Virus record (IMG/VR): IMGVR_UViG_3300001372_000001
Location: 1-34,725 of that record
DNA from: a virus
Length of the DNA stretch: 34,725 bases
Direction: 5' to 3' (one strand)
The notes under the pieces were generated by a model. It was given only the letters and a program-made list of their open reading frames with translations, had not been told where the DNA came from and ran no database searches. Within the stretch, counting starts at the first letter, position 1; every line of letters begins with the position of its first letter. Made by a program: the position numbers and the translations under genes. Below are positions 8,036-16,004 of the stretch, piece by piece.

Positions 8036-9838
8036 CTACCCTCTGGGCAAGTATCGAGGAGCGCTGCTTTTAGCTACATTCTTAATTATATGCTTTTTCT
8101 CACCATATTTGGGCTTGGTTTTGCCAGGAGTACGTCTTCCGATCAATTTAATATTCTCCATAGCATACCTAAAGTTAGACATACAGTGGTCAAAGTCCTT
8201 AACTGGTTCTTCTGGTTCATCAATCATGCCCGGTCTATTTTTTCTCCAGGCCCAACTTTCAGCCTCATTACAAAACATCGGACACTTCATTGTATCTACT
8301 ACAAAGTAGTCATCATTTAAATAGGTTTTGCATGTTTTTATGTGTTCTTTTACATCTCTTGTTACATAAAAGACTGTGGGAAGGGCTACTGGCTTATGCT
8401 TTGCCCAATCTAGACGGGCTGCTTTTGCTGCAATATCGGCAAATCTTCTTTTAACTCTAAATTTAGGATATTTCTTGCGCCACCCCTCTTCTTTCAAAAC
8501 AACAAGATCGGCTAATTCTGAGTTACCAATTTCAGCTTTGTAAATCTCATCAAAACAGACAACGGTGCCGGCGCGAAGTCTTTTAATTGGTTCTTCTTTG
8601 CCATCTTGATCGTGACCATACACATAAATATCATGATCTAGGATTTGATACCAATTTACAGCATGGGGGTTAGTTCCCCCGAAGTCTGTTGAGCTATAAA
8701 TATCTCCATTGTCGGGATCTGGTTCATAAAATTTAACACCATAGCGTTGCTTTGTGAACATAGGAAATACAAGCCCACCAACTTCAGGTCTAGAACATTC
8801 TTTCTGTGCTTCCCATGTATCTCTATCGTTTTCAAGAAACTTTCTATGAATATCGGTAAGAGATGTATACCCATCTGACCTAGCTAATCTGCCTTTGCAT
8901 ACATCACTAAATCTTCTTGGTGTTTCATCTTCCCATTCGCCCTTAACAACCTTGTGACATTGACATTTTTCTTCTTCAGGTAAATCTGGATTCGCAACTC
9001 TACAATTAGGAACATTCTCTGCTACTTCGAATACACACCATGTATAAAGCTTATAAGCTGAACGAAAACCTTTTTGATCTGAGTCTTTAATTTCGTCAAC
9101 AAGGTTCTGCATCTGACCATGCGCCCATTTTCTTGTAGAAGTAATCCAGTCCTGTGCAGGAATTTCTCTTTTTACTTCATTACCTTCTTCATCTCTTTCA
9201 AGAATAATTTTAGAAGAAGAAATGTTCACAGCTTCTTTGAACACTTCCGGGTCCATTAGCTCTACTTCGTCCCTGTGTAGTTTTTGTCCGTGAGGTCCGT
9301 TCACAGCAGAAATAGTTCCAGGGAGAATTTCTACGCTTGAACCATTAGCAAACTGTGTTCTCTCTTTGTTTGTTCTAACAATGTCAGGATGCTTATCAAT
9401 ACTAGGAACTTTGCCGTGGTATTTAGCAAGCTTCTGAAGATTCTCATAAGCTCTGTTTGACTGCGCCCAAATAGCACCAACAGTAATGCTTTCGCACCCT
9501 GGTTTAAAGAGAGAATTCAAGAGATGGATGAGTGCAGAAGCCATCGTCTTGCCACCATCTCTAGAGGCAACAGCAATGGCAGAATCTTCGCGTTCAAAAT
9601 AGATATCTGCGACGAATTCAAAAGGAGATTGATGATCGTCACAAACAGAAACTCTAGGAATGTTTAAACCAAGATTATCTCTAATCCATTTATGAAGTTG
9701 ATCGTCAGTTTGTGGGCCGAGAGATTTATTCTGGGCTATCAGGAGCTTCAAGTTTTTCGCTAGTGCTACTTGCTGTTCCTTCGGCAATCTCGACAAGCTC
9801 TCCTTCGATAAACGGAAGGTCGATTGATCCATTCTCAC
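8036..9838 (-). CDS. terL: Terminase large subunit
   Basis: A 600-residue packaging motor and nuclease. Walker A is ASRDGGKT at residues 91-98. The Walker B-like site with its catalytic acid is RDEVELMD at 189-196. The RNase H-like nuclease domain starts at YSSTDFGGTNPHAVNW near residue 385, with further acidic residues in VVCFDEIY and VKRRFADIAAKAA. Starts are GTG at 9838 or, more plausibly, ATG at 9832. Both lie inside the small-subunit gene, giving an overlap of more than 100 bases read in two frames. The N-terminal residues (SLSRLPKEQQVALAKNLKLL) look like a real terminase N-terminus. Confidence 0.93.
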   Translation of the reverse strand: MRMDQSTFRLSKESLSRLPKEQQVALAKNLKLLIAQNKSLGPQTDDQLHKWIRDNLGLNIPRVSVCDDHQSPFEFVADIYFEREDSAIAVASRDGGKTMASALIHLLNSLFKPGCESITVGAIWAQSNRAYENLQKLAKYHGKVPSIDKHPDIVRTNKERTQFANGSSVEILPGTISAVNGPHGQKLHRDEVELMDPEVFKEAVNISSSKIILERDEEGNEVKREIPAQDWITSTRKWAHGQMQNLVDEIKDSDQKGFRSAYKLYTWCVFEVAENVPNCRVANPDLPEEEKCQCHKVVKGEWEDETPRRFSDVCKGRLARSDGYTSLTDIHRKFLENDRDTWEAQKECSRPEVGGLVFPMFTKQRYGVKFYEPDPDNGDIYSSTDFGGTNPHAVNWYQILDHDIYVYGHDQDGKEEPIKRLRAGTVVCFDEIYKAEIGNSELADLVVLKEEGWRKKYPKFRVKRRFADIAAKAARLDWAKHKPVALPTVFYVTRDVKEHIKTCKTYLNDDYFVVDTMKCPMFCNEAESWAWRKNRPGMIDEPEEPVKDFDHCMSNFRYAMENIKLIGRRTPGKTKPKYGEKKHIIKNVAKSSAPRYLPRG

Positions 9839-10187
9839 TCAATTCCATTAGTTGGTTATAAATTAATGCCGCAAGATCATTCCCGCGCATGTCTTCAATA
9901 CTTTTCTCTTCTTCAAGCTGAAGTTTTCTCTCTTTCTCTTCAGTTTCTAGAATAGTTCTAGCAGCAGCAATAGAATCAGAATTCTTGCCGCCTCTAGTAA
10001 TTTCCATAAGGCGCTCAAAGATAGCATCTCCTTCTTTAGCAGCCCTTTCAGCTACTACTTCAGAAGCACGAACAGTTCTAGGTCTACCTTGACCTCTACC
10101 TTTGCCCCCAAATTTTCCCTCTTCAACTAAACGCTTAGCAACTTCACGTTGTTTTTCACGTCGTTCTACAGACCATCCAGTTGACAT
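9726..10187 (-). CDS. Terminase small subunit-like protein
   Basis: A 153-residue protein just upstream of TerL. The N-terminus is basic (SVERREKQREVAKRLVEEG, then GGKGRGQGRPRTVRASEVVA) and is followed by helices rich in Glu and Arg. The acidic C-terminus ends SEKLEAPDSPE. This fits a DNA-binding subunit that recognises the packaging site and hands it to TerL. The assignment rests on position and character, not on a diagnostic motif. Its last 38 codons are also coding for TerL in another frame. Confidence 0.7.
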   Translation of the reverse strand: MSTGWSVERREKQREVAKRLVEEGKFGGKGRGQGRPRTVRASEVVAERAAKEGDAIFERLMEITRGGKNSDSIAAARTILETEEKERKLQLEEEKSIEDMRGNDLAALIYNQLMELSENGSIDLPFIEGELVEIAEGTASSTSEKLEAPDSPE

Positions 10188-10208
10188 ATCTCTATATTCT
10201 AACTGATT

Positions 10209-10721
10209 TTATAGGTGTTTTAAGCGCTCTTCTCTCTTCTTTTGTCTTCTTGCCTCATAGAATTCTTCTGCTCCTTTAGGAGTACCTGCTCCTCTTTTAC
10301 TTTTTACATTACTTTTTTTAGTTTTAAATGGCAAAACTTTTATTTGTTGTGATTTATTTTTTTTATTATTTCTTCTTTTTCGTTTAGCAAATGCTCTTTT
10401 TTTTGTTACAGATTTAGACAACCTATAATCATCAGTTAATTTAACAATATTTTCATCTTTAACAATACCAACCAGCCTAAGTGTTTCTAGCCAAAGTCTT
10501 TTATTATTACCTTTAATCCTTTTATGAAATTCATTATGGCATCTTTGACATAAAGAAAAAAGCCAATCTAGCGGCTCTTCAAAGTTACCTAAATAACGTC
10601 CATGATGTACTACAGTAGCAATTCTTTTACAACCGACTGCTCTACATTTATAATGATCTCTTTTGAGAACTTCTATTCTCAAAGCTTGCCATTTTGGATC
10701 AAGATAATTTTTTTTTACCAC
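10209..10721 (-). CDS. HNH endonuclease with long basic tail
   Basis: A 170-residue protein. The HNH core is at residues 10-70: KWQALRIEVLKRDHYKCRAV, two zinc cysteine pairs (CRAVGC and CQRC), VVHHGRYL with the catalytic His, and CHNEFHKRI. HNH proteins beside terminases assist packaging-site cleavage in many phages. Residues 100-170 are extraordinarily basic (KKRAFAKRKRRNNKKNKSQ and similar), a likely DNA- or RNA-binding extension. The start is GTG at 10721, with TATATA four bases before it, so it may have almost no leader. It is the first gene of the leftward structural operon. Confidence 0.88.
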   Translation of the reverse strand: MVKKNYLDPKWQALRIEVLKRDHYKCRAVGCKRIATVVHHGRYLGNFEEPLDWLFSLCQRCHNEFHKRIKGNNKRLWLETLRLVGIVKDENIVKLTDDYRLSKSVTKKRAFAKRKRRNNKKNKSQQIKVLPFKTKKSNVKSKRGAGTPKGAEEFYEARRQKKREERLKHL

Positions 10722-10847
10722 TGTCTATATAGTCTAATATATAAGAATATTAAAAAAAATGAAAATTGTTTAATTTGTTAAGAAGATTCTTTAAACATTA
10801 GGTATTTCTTCGGATTCGTTCGTTACACTCACTCATCCTCAGAAATA

Positions 10848-10876
10848 TATAATTGCACAAATTTTCATTTTGTCAA
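10848..10876 (-). promoter_or_regulatory. Sigma70-type promoter for the leftward packaging operon
   Basis: On the minus strand TTGACA (10871-10876) is followed, 17 bases on, by ATTATA (10848-10853). The transcript would run left into the HNH gene with a leader of about 120 bases. That leader contains a hairpin pairing GGAT with ATCC around 10812-10844, reinforced by outer TTCT/AGAA pairs. Confidence 0.6.
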
Positions 10877-10917
10877 GTTATGGTTAGGTTAAGCTTTCTT
10901 TCCTTAAGAGTTCTTAA

Positions 10918-10946
10918 CAAACTGTTCCTCCAAAGTTTGCTACTCT
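10918..10946 (+). promoter_or_regulatory. Extended -10 promoter and inverted repeat before dnaB
   Basis: TGC-TACTCT (10938-10946) ends exactly six bases before the dnaB ATG, so the message is probably leaderless. The inverted repeat CAAACT at 10918-10923 and AGTTTG at 10934-10939 covers the -35 and spacer region and is a candidate operator. No TTGACA-like -35 is visible. Confidence 0.5.
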
Positions 10947-10952
10947 AGAGCA

Positions 10953-12230
10953 ATGGATTATGAAAAAGCACTCATTTCAAGAGTAGCCCAAACCGGGCAA
11001 GTGAACGTTCTTATGGCGGAAGGAATCAGAGAGGATCATTTCTCGGACGAAAAGCTGAGGAAAATATGGAACTTCATGACTGATCATTACCGCCACTATA
11101 AGATAGCACCTACATTTGAAACTGTCTACGCGGAATTTCCTGATTTCAACTTTGAGACTACAGGAGAATCTGTCGCGTTTCTTAAAGATAAGTTTAAGAA
11201 AGAAGTAATGTATCGAGTTGGAGCCGAGGCTGTATTACGAATTTCAACTGAGCTTGCAAATAAAGACAATAAATATGATGTTGATCAGCTCTTTATGGAA
11301 GAGTCTCGTCGGCTTGCTACAATTATGCCGACAGCAAAGCTTCATGCTTTTAAGGATATGGAGCAGCGGATTGCTGATTATGAAGCTATGGTTGAAGAAG
11401 AACCTGGCATTAAAACTGGTATTCCAGAGGTAGATAAACTTACATTTGGAATTCAGCCGCATGAATATATAACGATTTTCGGTGCAACCTCTATCGGTAA
11501 ATCTACTTTGTCTCAGTGGCTTCTTTTTAATGCTTGGATGCAGAAAAAGACACCGATGTATATTTCTTTGGAGATGGAAGCTAAAGCATTGTTTAGAAAG
11601 TGGGACACAATGCTAATGCAATTTAAATATAACGATTTGAAAGGGCATACTCTTCGTGATGAAGAGATTGAAAAATGGAAGTATGAAGCAAAGAAGGTTG
11701 CGGCAAAGCCAAACGATATCATCGTAATGGATGATGTGCGCGGTTGTACCGTTGACAGAGTTTATGCAGAATTAGTGCGCTGGCAACCGGACATATTATG
11801 TCTTGACTATATTAACCTTATGAGTGTGAATAGTACATATGCTCAGAATTGGGAGAAGATTAGTTATCTCACTCAGGAGCTTAAGCAGATTTCTCGAACA
11901 CTCAAGATACCTATTATCGGCGTTGGGCAGGCAAATAGAGCATCGTTCCAACAGGGGGCAACTCTAGAAAATATTGCTGGTAGTATCAGCGCAGTACAGG
12001 ATGCAGATCTAGTTTTTGGTTTGCATTCAGACGATGAAATGAGAGAAGAGAAGAAAACAGAATTGAGACTATTAAAAAATAGAGATGGAATGGTAGGTAA
12101 TGTCGATCTTTGGTGGGAACCAGAGACAATGACATTTGGCCCCTGGGAAGAGACTCGTTATTGGAGAAGTAGAAGACCACAAGCGCAAACAGAACCCGAA
12201 AAGAAAGAGAGTTCTTGGGAATGGATATGA
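10953..12230 (+). CDS. dnaB: DnaB-type replicative helicase
   Basis: A 425-residue protein. The N-terminal helical domain (1-130) is shorter than in host DnaB. The RecA-like motor follows: Walker A GATSIGKST at 177-185, YISLEMEA, Walker B region DILCLDYINLM near 287, and a later arginine-rich segment ELRLLKNRDGMVG. It would unwind the fork ahead of the phage DnaE polymerase. It is the first gene of the rightward operon. There is no Shine-Dalgarno; the ATG lies six bases after a -10 box. The C-terminal 25 residues are charged and proline-rich and may bind partners. Confidence 0.92.
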   Translation: MDYEKALISRVAQTGQVNVLMAEGIREDHFSDEKLRKIWNFMTDHYRHYKIAPTFETVYAEFPDFNFETTGESVAFLKDKFKKEVMYRVGAEAVLRISTELANKDNKYDVDQLFMEESRRLATIMPTAKLHAFKDMEQRIADYEAMVEEEPGIKTGIPEVDKLTFGIQPHEYITIFGATSIGKSTLSQWLLFNAWMQKKTPMYISLEMEAKALFRKWDTMLMQFKYNDLKGHTLRDEEIEKWKYEAKKVAAKPNDIIVMDDVRGCTVDRVYAELVRWQPDILCLDYINLMSVNSTYAQNWEKISYLTQELKQISRTLKIPIIGVGQANRASFQQGATLENIAGSISAVQDADLVFGLHSDDEMREEKKTELRLLKNRDGMVGNVDLWWEPETMTFGPWEETRYWRSRRPQAQTEPEKKESSWEWI

Positions 12231-12496
12231 TAAATATTGGTTTAAAAATATTAGTAATCGCTACTTGTTTATTTGGAATAATCGCTTCTTTAATTGTAGG
12301 AGAATATACAACAGCAGTATGGGCATTTATTGCCTTGATATATGTGGTGACTACTATTGTTGAAGAACAAAGAGCAAATGAATGGAAGAATTTATATAAT
12401 GATTTAGCAAATAAAACATTCAAAGATTCTAAAGACTATGAAAAAGCATGGGACAGAATGTATGGGACAAAGTATGGGCCTCGCAAACCTAATTAG
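12221..12496 (+). CDS. Small two-span membrane protein
   Basis: About 91 residues from the ATG at 12221 (a TTG six bases earlier is possible). Two hydrophobic helices (INIGLKILVIATCLFGIIA and AVWAFIALIYVVTTIV) are followed by a soluble charged tail (KNLYNDLANKTFKDSKDY). It overlaps the end of dnaB by 10 bases and the start of thyX by 23. No family is recognised. A membrane protein within a replication operon could tether the replication machinery, but that is only a guess. Confidence 0.6.
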   Translation: MDMINIGLKILVIATCLFGIIASLIVGEYTTAVWAFIALIYVVTTIVEEQRANEWKNLYNDLANKTFKDSKDYEKAWDRMYGTKYGPRKPN

Positions 12497-13100
12497 TGTA
12501 ACTCCAAATGCGGAAGATACTATTGCTTATTGCGCGAGAGTATCTAGCCCTAATCAAGACAATCCAAATATCAGTGGCCTTCTCAAGTACATGATAAGAG
12601 AGGGTCACTGGTCGCCATTTGAAATGGCAAACATGGTTGTGGAAATCACAACTTCCAGGGCTATTGCACAACAAATCTTGCGGCATCGAAGCTTCTCGTT
12701 TCAAGAATTTAGTCAGCGCTATGCAAGTGTGCGCAATTATATTCTTTATGGAGCTCGCCGTCAAGATGAAACAAATAGACAAAATTCTATTGACGATATG
12801 AATCAAGAAGACAAACAGTGGTTTGCTGCTGCTCAAACAAATGCAGCAGAGTATGCATTTGAGCTATATGAACTTGCATTAAAGAAAGGGATTGCGAAAG
12901 AGAGTGCAAGATTCATACTTCCGCTTAGTACAGAAACTAAACTTTATATGAACGGAACTTTGCGCTCATGGATTCATTATATTCAGCTAAGATCGCCAGA
13001 ACACGGTACTCAGAAAGAACATGCAGATATTGTCGCAGAGATTAAAAAAATATTTGTTGAACAATTTCCAGTTATATCGGAGGCTTTAGAATGGACGTAA
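12474..13100 (+). CDS. thyX: Flavin-dependent thymidylate synthase
   Basis: ThyX converts dUMP to dTMP using FAD, NADPH and methylene-tetrahydrofolate. The diagnostic motif RHRSFSFQEFSQR is present in full. Other family marks are EGHWSPFEMANMVVEI, RFILPLSTETKLYMNG, and RSWIHYIQLRSPEHGTQ. I choose the ATG at 12474 (MGLANLISVTP) because the family begins with such a strand; an upstream ATG at 12438 adds 12 unlikely residues. It lies in the nucleotide block with NrdJ. ThyX is common in actinobacteria and their phages. Confidence 0.95.
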   Translation: MGLANLISVTPNAEDTIAYCARVSSPNQDNPNISGLLKYMIREGHWSPFEMANMVVEITTSRAIAQQILRHRSFSFQEFSQRYASVRNYILYGARRQDETNRQNSIDDMNQEDKQWFAAAQTNAAEYAFELYELALKKGIAKESARFILPLSTETKLYMNGTLRSWIHYIQLRSPEHGTQKEHADIVAEIKKIFVEQFPVISEALEWT

Positions 13101-13261
13101 CATCTGAGAAAGAAATAAAGGTTAAAGAAGAATCTAAGGCATGCGAACACCGAGACAAGGTATACCTATATACAATAGAAAATTATCAGGGCACAGAAAA
13201 TATAGATGCATATCGTTGTCTTGAATGCCAACATATCATCAATGTCTATGTCGTTCGCTAA
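13091..13261 (+). CDS. 56-residue zinc-ribbon-like protein
   Basis: Starts at the ATG at 13091, overlapping the end of thyX by 10 bases. The N-terminus is charged (MDVTSEKEIKVKEESKA), then CEH, a tyrosine-rich middle, and CLEC near residue 44. The Cys-His plus Cys-x2-Cys layout would suit one zinc ion. Small zinc ribbons often mediate contacts in replication or transcription complexes. The function is unknown. Confidence 0.6.
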   Translation: MDVTSEKEIKVKEESKACEHRDKVYLYTIENYQGTENIDAYRCLECQHIINVYVVR

Positions 13262-13269
13262 ATTAATGA

Positions 13270-13300
13270 CTCCTTAACCCTAAACGCCCTACGGGTTCAG
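13270..13300 (+). terminator. Weak hairpin in the thyX-nrdJ gap
   Basis: AACCC (13277-13281) and GGGTT (13294-13298) can pair around a 12-base loop in the 80-base gap before nrdJ. No T-run follows. It may attenuate transcription or be fortuitous. A TACAAT sequence just after it could be a -10 for nrdJ, but no -35 is clear. Confidence 0.3.
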
Positions 13301-13341
13301 TACAATTAGTGGTCTGTTGAAAAATTCGAGTAGGAGCTAAT

Positions 13342-15201
13342 ATGGATGCCACTGTTGAAGAGGTTCAATCCTCTTTTTATTTAGATGATTTGGGCGAAGA
13401 TGTTTTTAAAAGATCGTATGCAATTGATGACAACGAGACTTGGGAGTTAGCTTCATTCCGAGTAGCAGAACATGTAGCAGCAGCAGAAAGCCCAGAGCTA
13501 AAACAAAAGTGGCTACGAAGATTTTATAGAGAAATCGCTGACAATAGATTTATGCCGGGAGGTAGGATTTGGTATGGAAGCGGTAGACCAAAAGGACAAC
13601 TCCTCAACTGTTTTGTTATCCCTGCTGGAGATTCTAGAGAAGGGTGGGGAGACTTACTCAAAGAGTCTCTTATCATTAGCGGAACTGGTGGTGGTGTTGG
13701 AATTAATTTCTCAGCTATTCGCCCACGAGGTTCAGAAATTAAAGGAACAGGAGGGCATGCAACTGGCCCTGTTTCCCTAATGCGAATGGACAATGAAGTA
13801 GGGCATGAGCTTGTTGCTGGCGGAGGTCGGCGCATGGCAAAAATGTCCTGTCTCAATGTCACACACCCTGATGTTTGGGAATTTCTTAATTCAAAACTTA
13901 AAGATGGTCAGCTTTCTAATACAAATATTAGCGTCATTATAAATTTTGATCATGATGAATTTGTAAAACTAGTTAAAGAGGATGGACAAATTGAGCTTGA
14001 ATGGGCAGGAAGAAAAACAGGACAGACAGTTAGCGCCAGAGAACTCTGGAATACTATCGTTGAGAATGCATGGAATAATGGAGAGCCTGGCGTCCTTAAT
14101 GGTTTCATGGCTAACAAACAAAACAACATTTATTATCATAAGCCTCTTGTCTCTACCAATCCTTGCGGTGAAATATGGTTGGAGCCTTACGGCTGCTGCT
14201 GCCTTGGAGCTCTTGTTTTACCTCGTTTTGTGGAAGAAGGTAAAATTAATTGGGAAGCGCTTGAAGAATCGGTTAGGATAGCAGTTAGATTTCTTGATAA
14301 TGTTTTAACTGTTAACCATTATCCATTTGACAAGATTAAGGAGAACTGTGAAGAAGTCAGACGTATCGGCCTCGGTGTTATGGGATTGCATACTATGCTG
14401 CTCGAACTCGGAATTAAATATTCCTCACAAGAAGCATTTGACTTTACTGATAGACTATTCTCTTACATCAAACATGCTGCCTACGACACAAGTATTGCAT
14501 TGGCAATCGAAAAAGGACCATTTCCTGCATTTAAAGCTGAGTTCGTAGATAGTGGTTTTATGCAGACAATGAAGCCTGCAATTAGAAGAAAGGTTAGAGA
14601 ATATGGTATCCGCAACTGCGCCCTGCTTACCGTTGCTCCCACAGGCACAACAGGTATTGTTTCAGGAGTGTCCACAGGGATTGAACCTTATATGGCCCCC
14701 GTCTACTGGCGAAGAATCAAAACTATTGATGCTTCTCTTAAGACAGAAATAAAGAAAGTATTGGTGATTGAACCAGCTTATGAAAAATTTGGTGAACTCT
14801 GCGAAGGAGCAGCAGACATTTCAGTTGACGATCATTTCAAGATGCAAGCTACTGTACAAAAGCATATTGATAATGCCGTATCTAAAACCATTAATCTCCC
14901 AACTGATTATCCTATGGAGAATCTCTCGGAAATATGGCTTAAATACCTCCCGCAACTAAAGGGAAGCACGTTTTATCGTTGGGGTAGCAGAGAAAATGAG
15001 CCGTTCCAGCCAGTTTTACTCAAGGATATTCCAGATGTGCTAGAATCTACACCAGAAGAACAAATTAAAAGAAAGCAGCGCAATGAAAACGAAGCTGATT
15101 GTGCTTCAGGCGTGTGTGAAATTCCTATCGTTATTGGAACAGAAAAAGCAGTAGCTCAACCACGCAAAAAAGTTTATCTTAATGAAAAGGTGGTAGCATA
15201 A
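13342..15201 (+). CDS. nrdJ: Class II (adenosylcobalamin-dependent) ribonucleotide reductase
   Basis: A 619-residue protein that reduces ribonucleotides to deoxyribonucleotides. Active-site elements: C90 in LLNCFVIP, GTGGGVGINFSAIRPRG typical of class II enzymes, NPCGE with radical C275, and TVAPTGTTGIVSGVSTGIEP. The C-terminal redox pair is C587/C592 (CASGVC), which passes electrons from thioredoxin. The motif style and the absence of a small-subunit gene point to NrdJ, which uses vitamin B12 instead of an iron tyrosyl radical. The host must therefore supply cobalamin. AGGAG precedes the ATG. A thioredoxin gene lies downstream in the same genome. Confidence 0.93.
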   Translation: MDATVEEVQSSFYLDDLGEDVFKRSYAIDDNETWELASFRVAEHVAAAESPELKQKWLRRFYREIADNRFMPGGRIWYGSGRPKGQLLNCFVIPAGDSREGWGDLLKESLIISGTGGGVGINFSAIRPRGSEIKGTGGHATGPVSLMRMDNEVGHELVAGGGRRMAKMSCLNVTHPDVWEFLNSKLKDGQLSNTNISVIINFDHDEFVKLVKEDGQIELEWAGRKTGQTVSARELWNTIVENAWNNGEPGVLNGFMANKQNNIYYHKPLVSTNPCGEIWLEPYGCCCLGALVLPRFVEEGKINWEALEESVRIAVRFLDNVLTVNHYPFDKIKENCEEVRRIGLGVMGLHTMLLELGIKYSSQEAFDFTDRLFSYIKHAAYDTSIALAIEKGPFPAFKAEFVDSGFMQTMKPAIRRKVREYGIRNCALLTVAPTGTTGIVSGVSTGIEPYMAPVYWRRIKTIDASLKTEIKKVLVIEPAYEKFGELCEGAADISVDDHFKMQATVQKHIDNAVSKTINLPTDYPMENLSEIWLKYLPQLKGSTFYRWGSRENEPFQPVLLKDIPDVLESTPEEQIKRKQRNENEADCASGVCEIPIVIGTEKAVAQPRKKVYLNEKVVA

Positions 15202-15438
15202 TTGGCGCTTAATTTTACAAGAAGATGTAACCTATGCGGCTCCCCGCTTATGGGAAGAAAGGGTCATGGTTTCGTTACATCTGCCGGTGTCGTTTGTAGT
15301 AACTTTAGATACCATGATAAGTTGAAGAGAATGCAAAGGCGCAACAAGGCATTTGACAACGACGTAGAGGATATGCTATATTTTGAAGCAGCAGTATCAG
15401 AGCTTGACGATACAGTGTTAGTGGAGGTGAAGAAATAA
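15202..15438 (+). CDS. Small zinc-finger-like protein
   Basis: A 78-residue protein that starts with TTG immediately after the nrdJ stop, with GGTGG as a ribosome site. RRCNLCGSP at residues 7-15 gives a Cys-x2-Cys knuckle, and a third cysteine is in VVCSNFRYHDK with a nearby His. The middle is basic (KLKRMQRRNKAF), the C-terminus acidic. It probably binds zinc. Being joined to nrdJ may mean a role in nucleotide or nucleic-acid handling, but no family is recognised. Confidence 0.65.
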   Translation: MALNFTRRCNLCGSPLMGRKGHGFVTSAGVVCSNFRYHDKLKRMQRRNKAFDNDVEDMLYFEAAVSELDDTVLVEVKK

Positions 15439-15492
15439 ATGTGTGAATGTGGAGAAAGTTGTAATTGCAGTTCTTGTAGCTGCGGTAAGTAG
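15439..15492 (+). CDS. 17-residue cysteine-rich peptide, metallothionein-like
   Basis: The sequence is MCECGESCNCSSCSCGK: six cysteines in 17 residues as three Cys-x-Cys pairs, with Ser, Gly, Glu and Asn between. Cys-x-Cys pairs with Ser/Gly spacers are the hallmark of metallothioneins, especially the short fungal ones. The ATG directly follows the stop of the preceding gene, and GGAGGTG lies about ten bases upstream, so a ribosome can start here. The tmRNA begins 11 bases after the stop. A role in binding zinc or copper is inference; very short genes are hard to prove. Confidence 0.55.
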   Translation: MCECGESCNCSSCSCGK

Positions 15493-15502
15493 AAAGGAAT
15501 AA

Positions 15503-15835
15503 GGGCTCGACAGGTTTCGATTGCATAAAACAGATAATGAATTACAGCGGTTGATTGCCTAAAATCACAAAAACAATAAATGCAGATAATAAAGATGCAA
15601 CACATCTCTTCTTCTCGGGTGAGGCTACGGTCGCCCCGTCAAGAAGTCTGGCATACGCCTAAGCCAAGGAACCCAATTAGGTAGACTCTCAGGAAAGACT
15701 GAGTGGTGTCGCGGGTAATCCCGGCTGACGAATCGGAAAGACGATAAGGTGGAGGGAGTTAGTAAGCCCCCAAAAGCTGTTATAAGATTTATTGTTATGA
15801 TATGTAAGACGAGGGTTCGAATCCCTCCGAGTCCA
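15503..15835 (+). ncRNA. ssrA: Transfer-messenger RNA (tmRNA)
   Basis: The ends form a tRNA-Ala-like domain: acceptor GGGCTCG at 15503-15509 pairs with CGAGTCC at 15828-15834, including the G3-U70 alanine signal, then A73. The T arm is GAGGG-TTCGAAT-CCCTC. CCA is not encoded. A likely tag frame runs from GCA at 15582 to TAA at 15660-15662: 26 residues that begin ADNKDATHL and end RSLAYA. Bacterial tags are usually 8-15 residues ending in LAA, so this one is long and differs at the degron. tmRNA rescues stalled ribosomes with SmpB. It sits inside the replication operon. Confidence 0.95.
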
Positions 15836-15842
15836 TAAAATT

Positions 15843-15995
15843 ATGTCATATAAAATAGAAAAACTAGAGTCACCGATTTTTCGTTCAGGTCGGCGTATAT
15901 TTAAATACAGAATCTTAAGAACCACAGATAGAGAGACAGTATTTCTTTTTCAAGATAAGAAAACAGCAGAAGACACACTAGAAAAATTAAAATAA
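15843..15995 (+). CDS. 50-residue basic protein, function unknown
   Basis: Opens with ATG at 15843, eight bases after the tmRNA, and closes nine bases before the primase start. The sequence is rich in Lys, Arg and Glu (MSYKIEKLESPIFRSGRRIF, then RILRTTDRETVFLFQDKKTA). There is no clear Shine-Dalgarno, so it may be read after tmRNA 3' processing. It fits the spacing of real genes here, but no family is recognised. Confidence 0.55.
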   Translation: MSYKIEKLESPIFRSGRRIFKYRILRTTDRETVFLFQDKKTAEDTLEKLK

Positions 15996-16004
15996 AGGGG
16001 ACAG

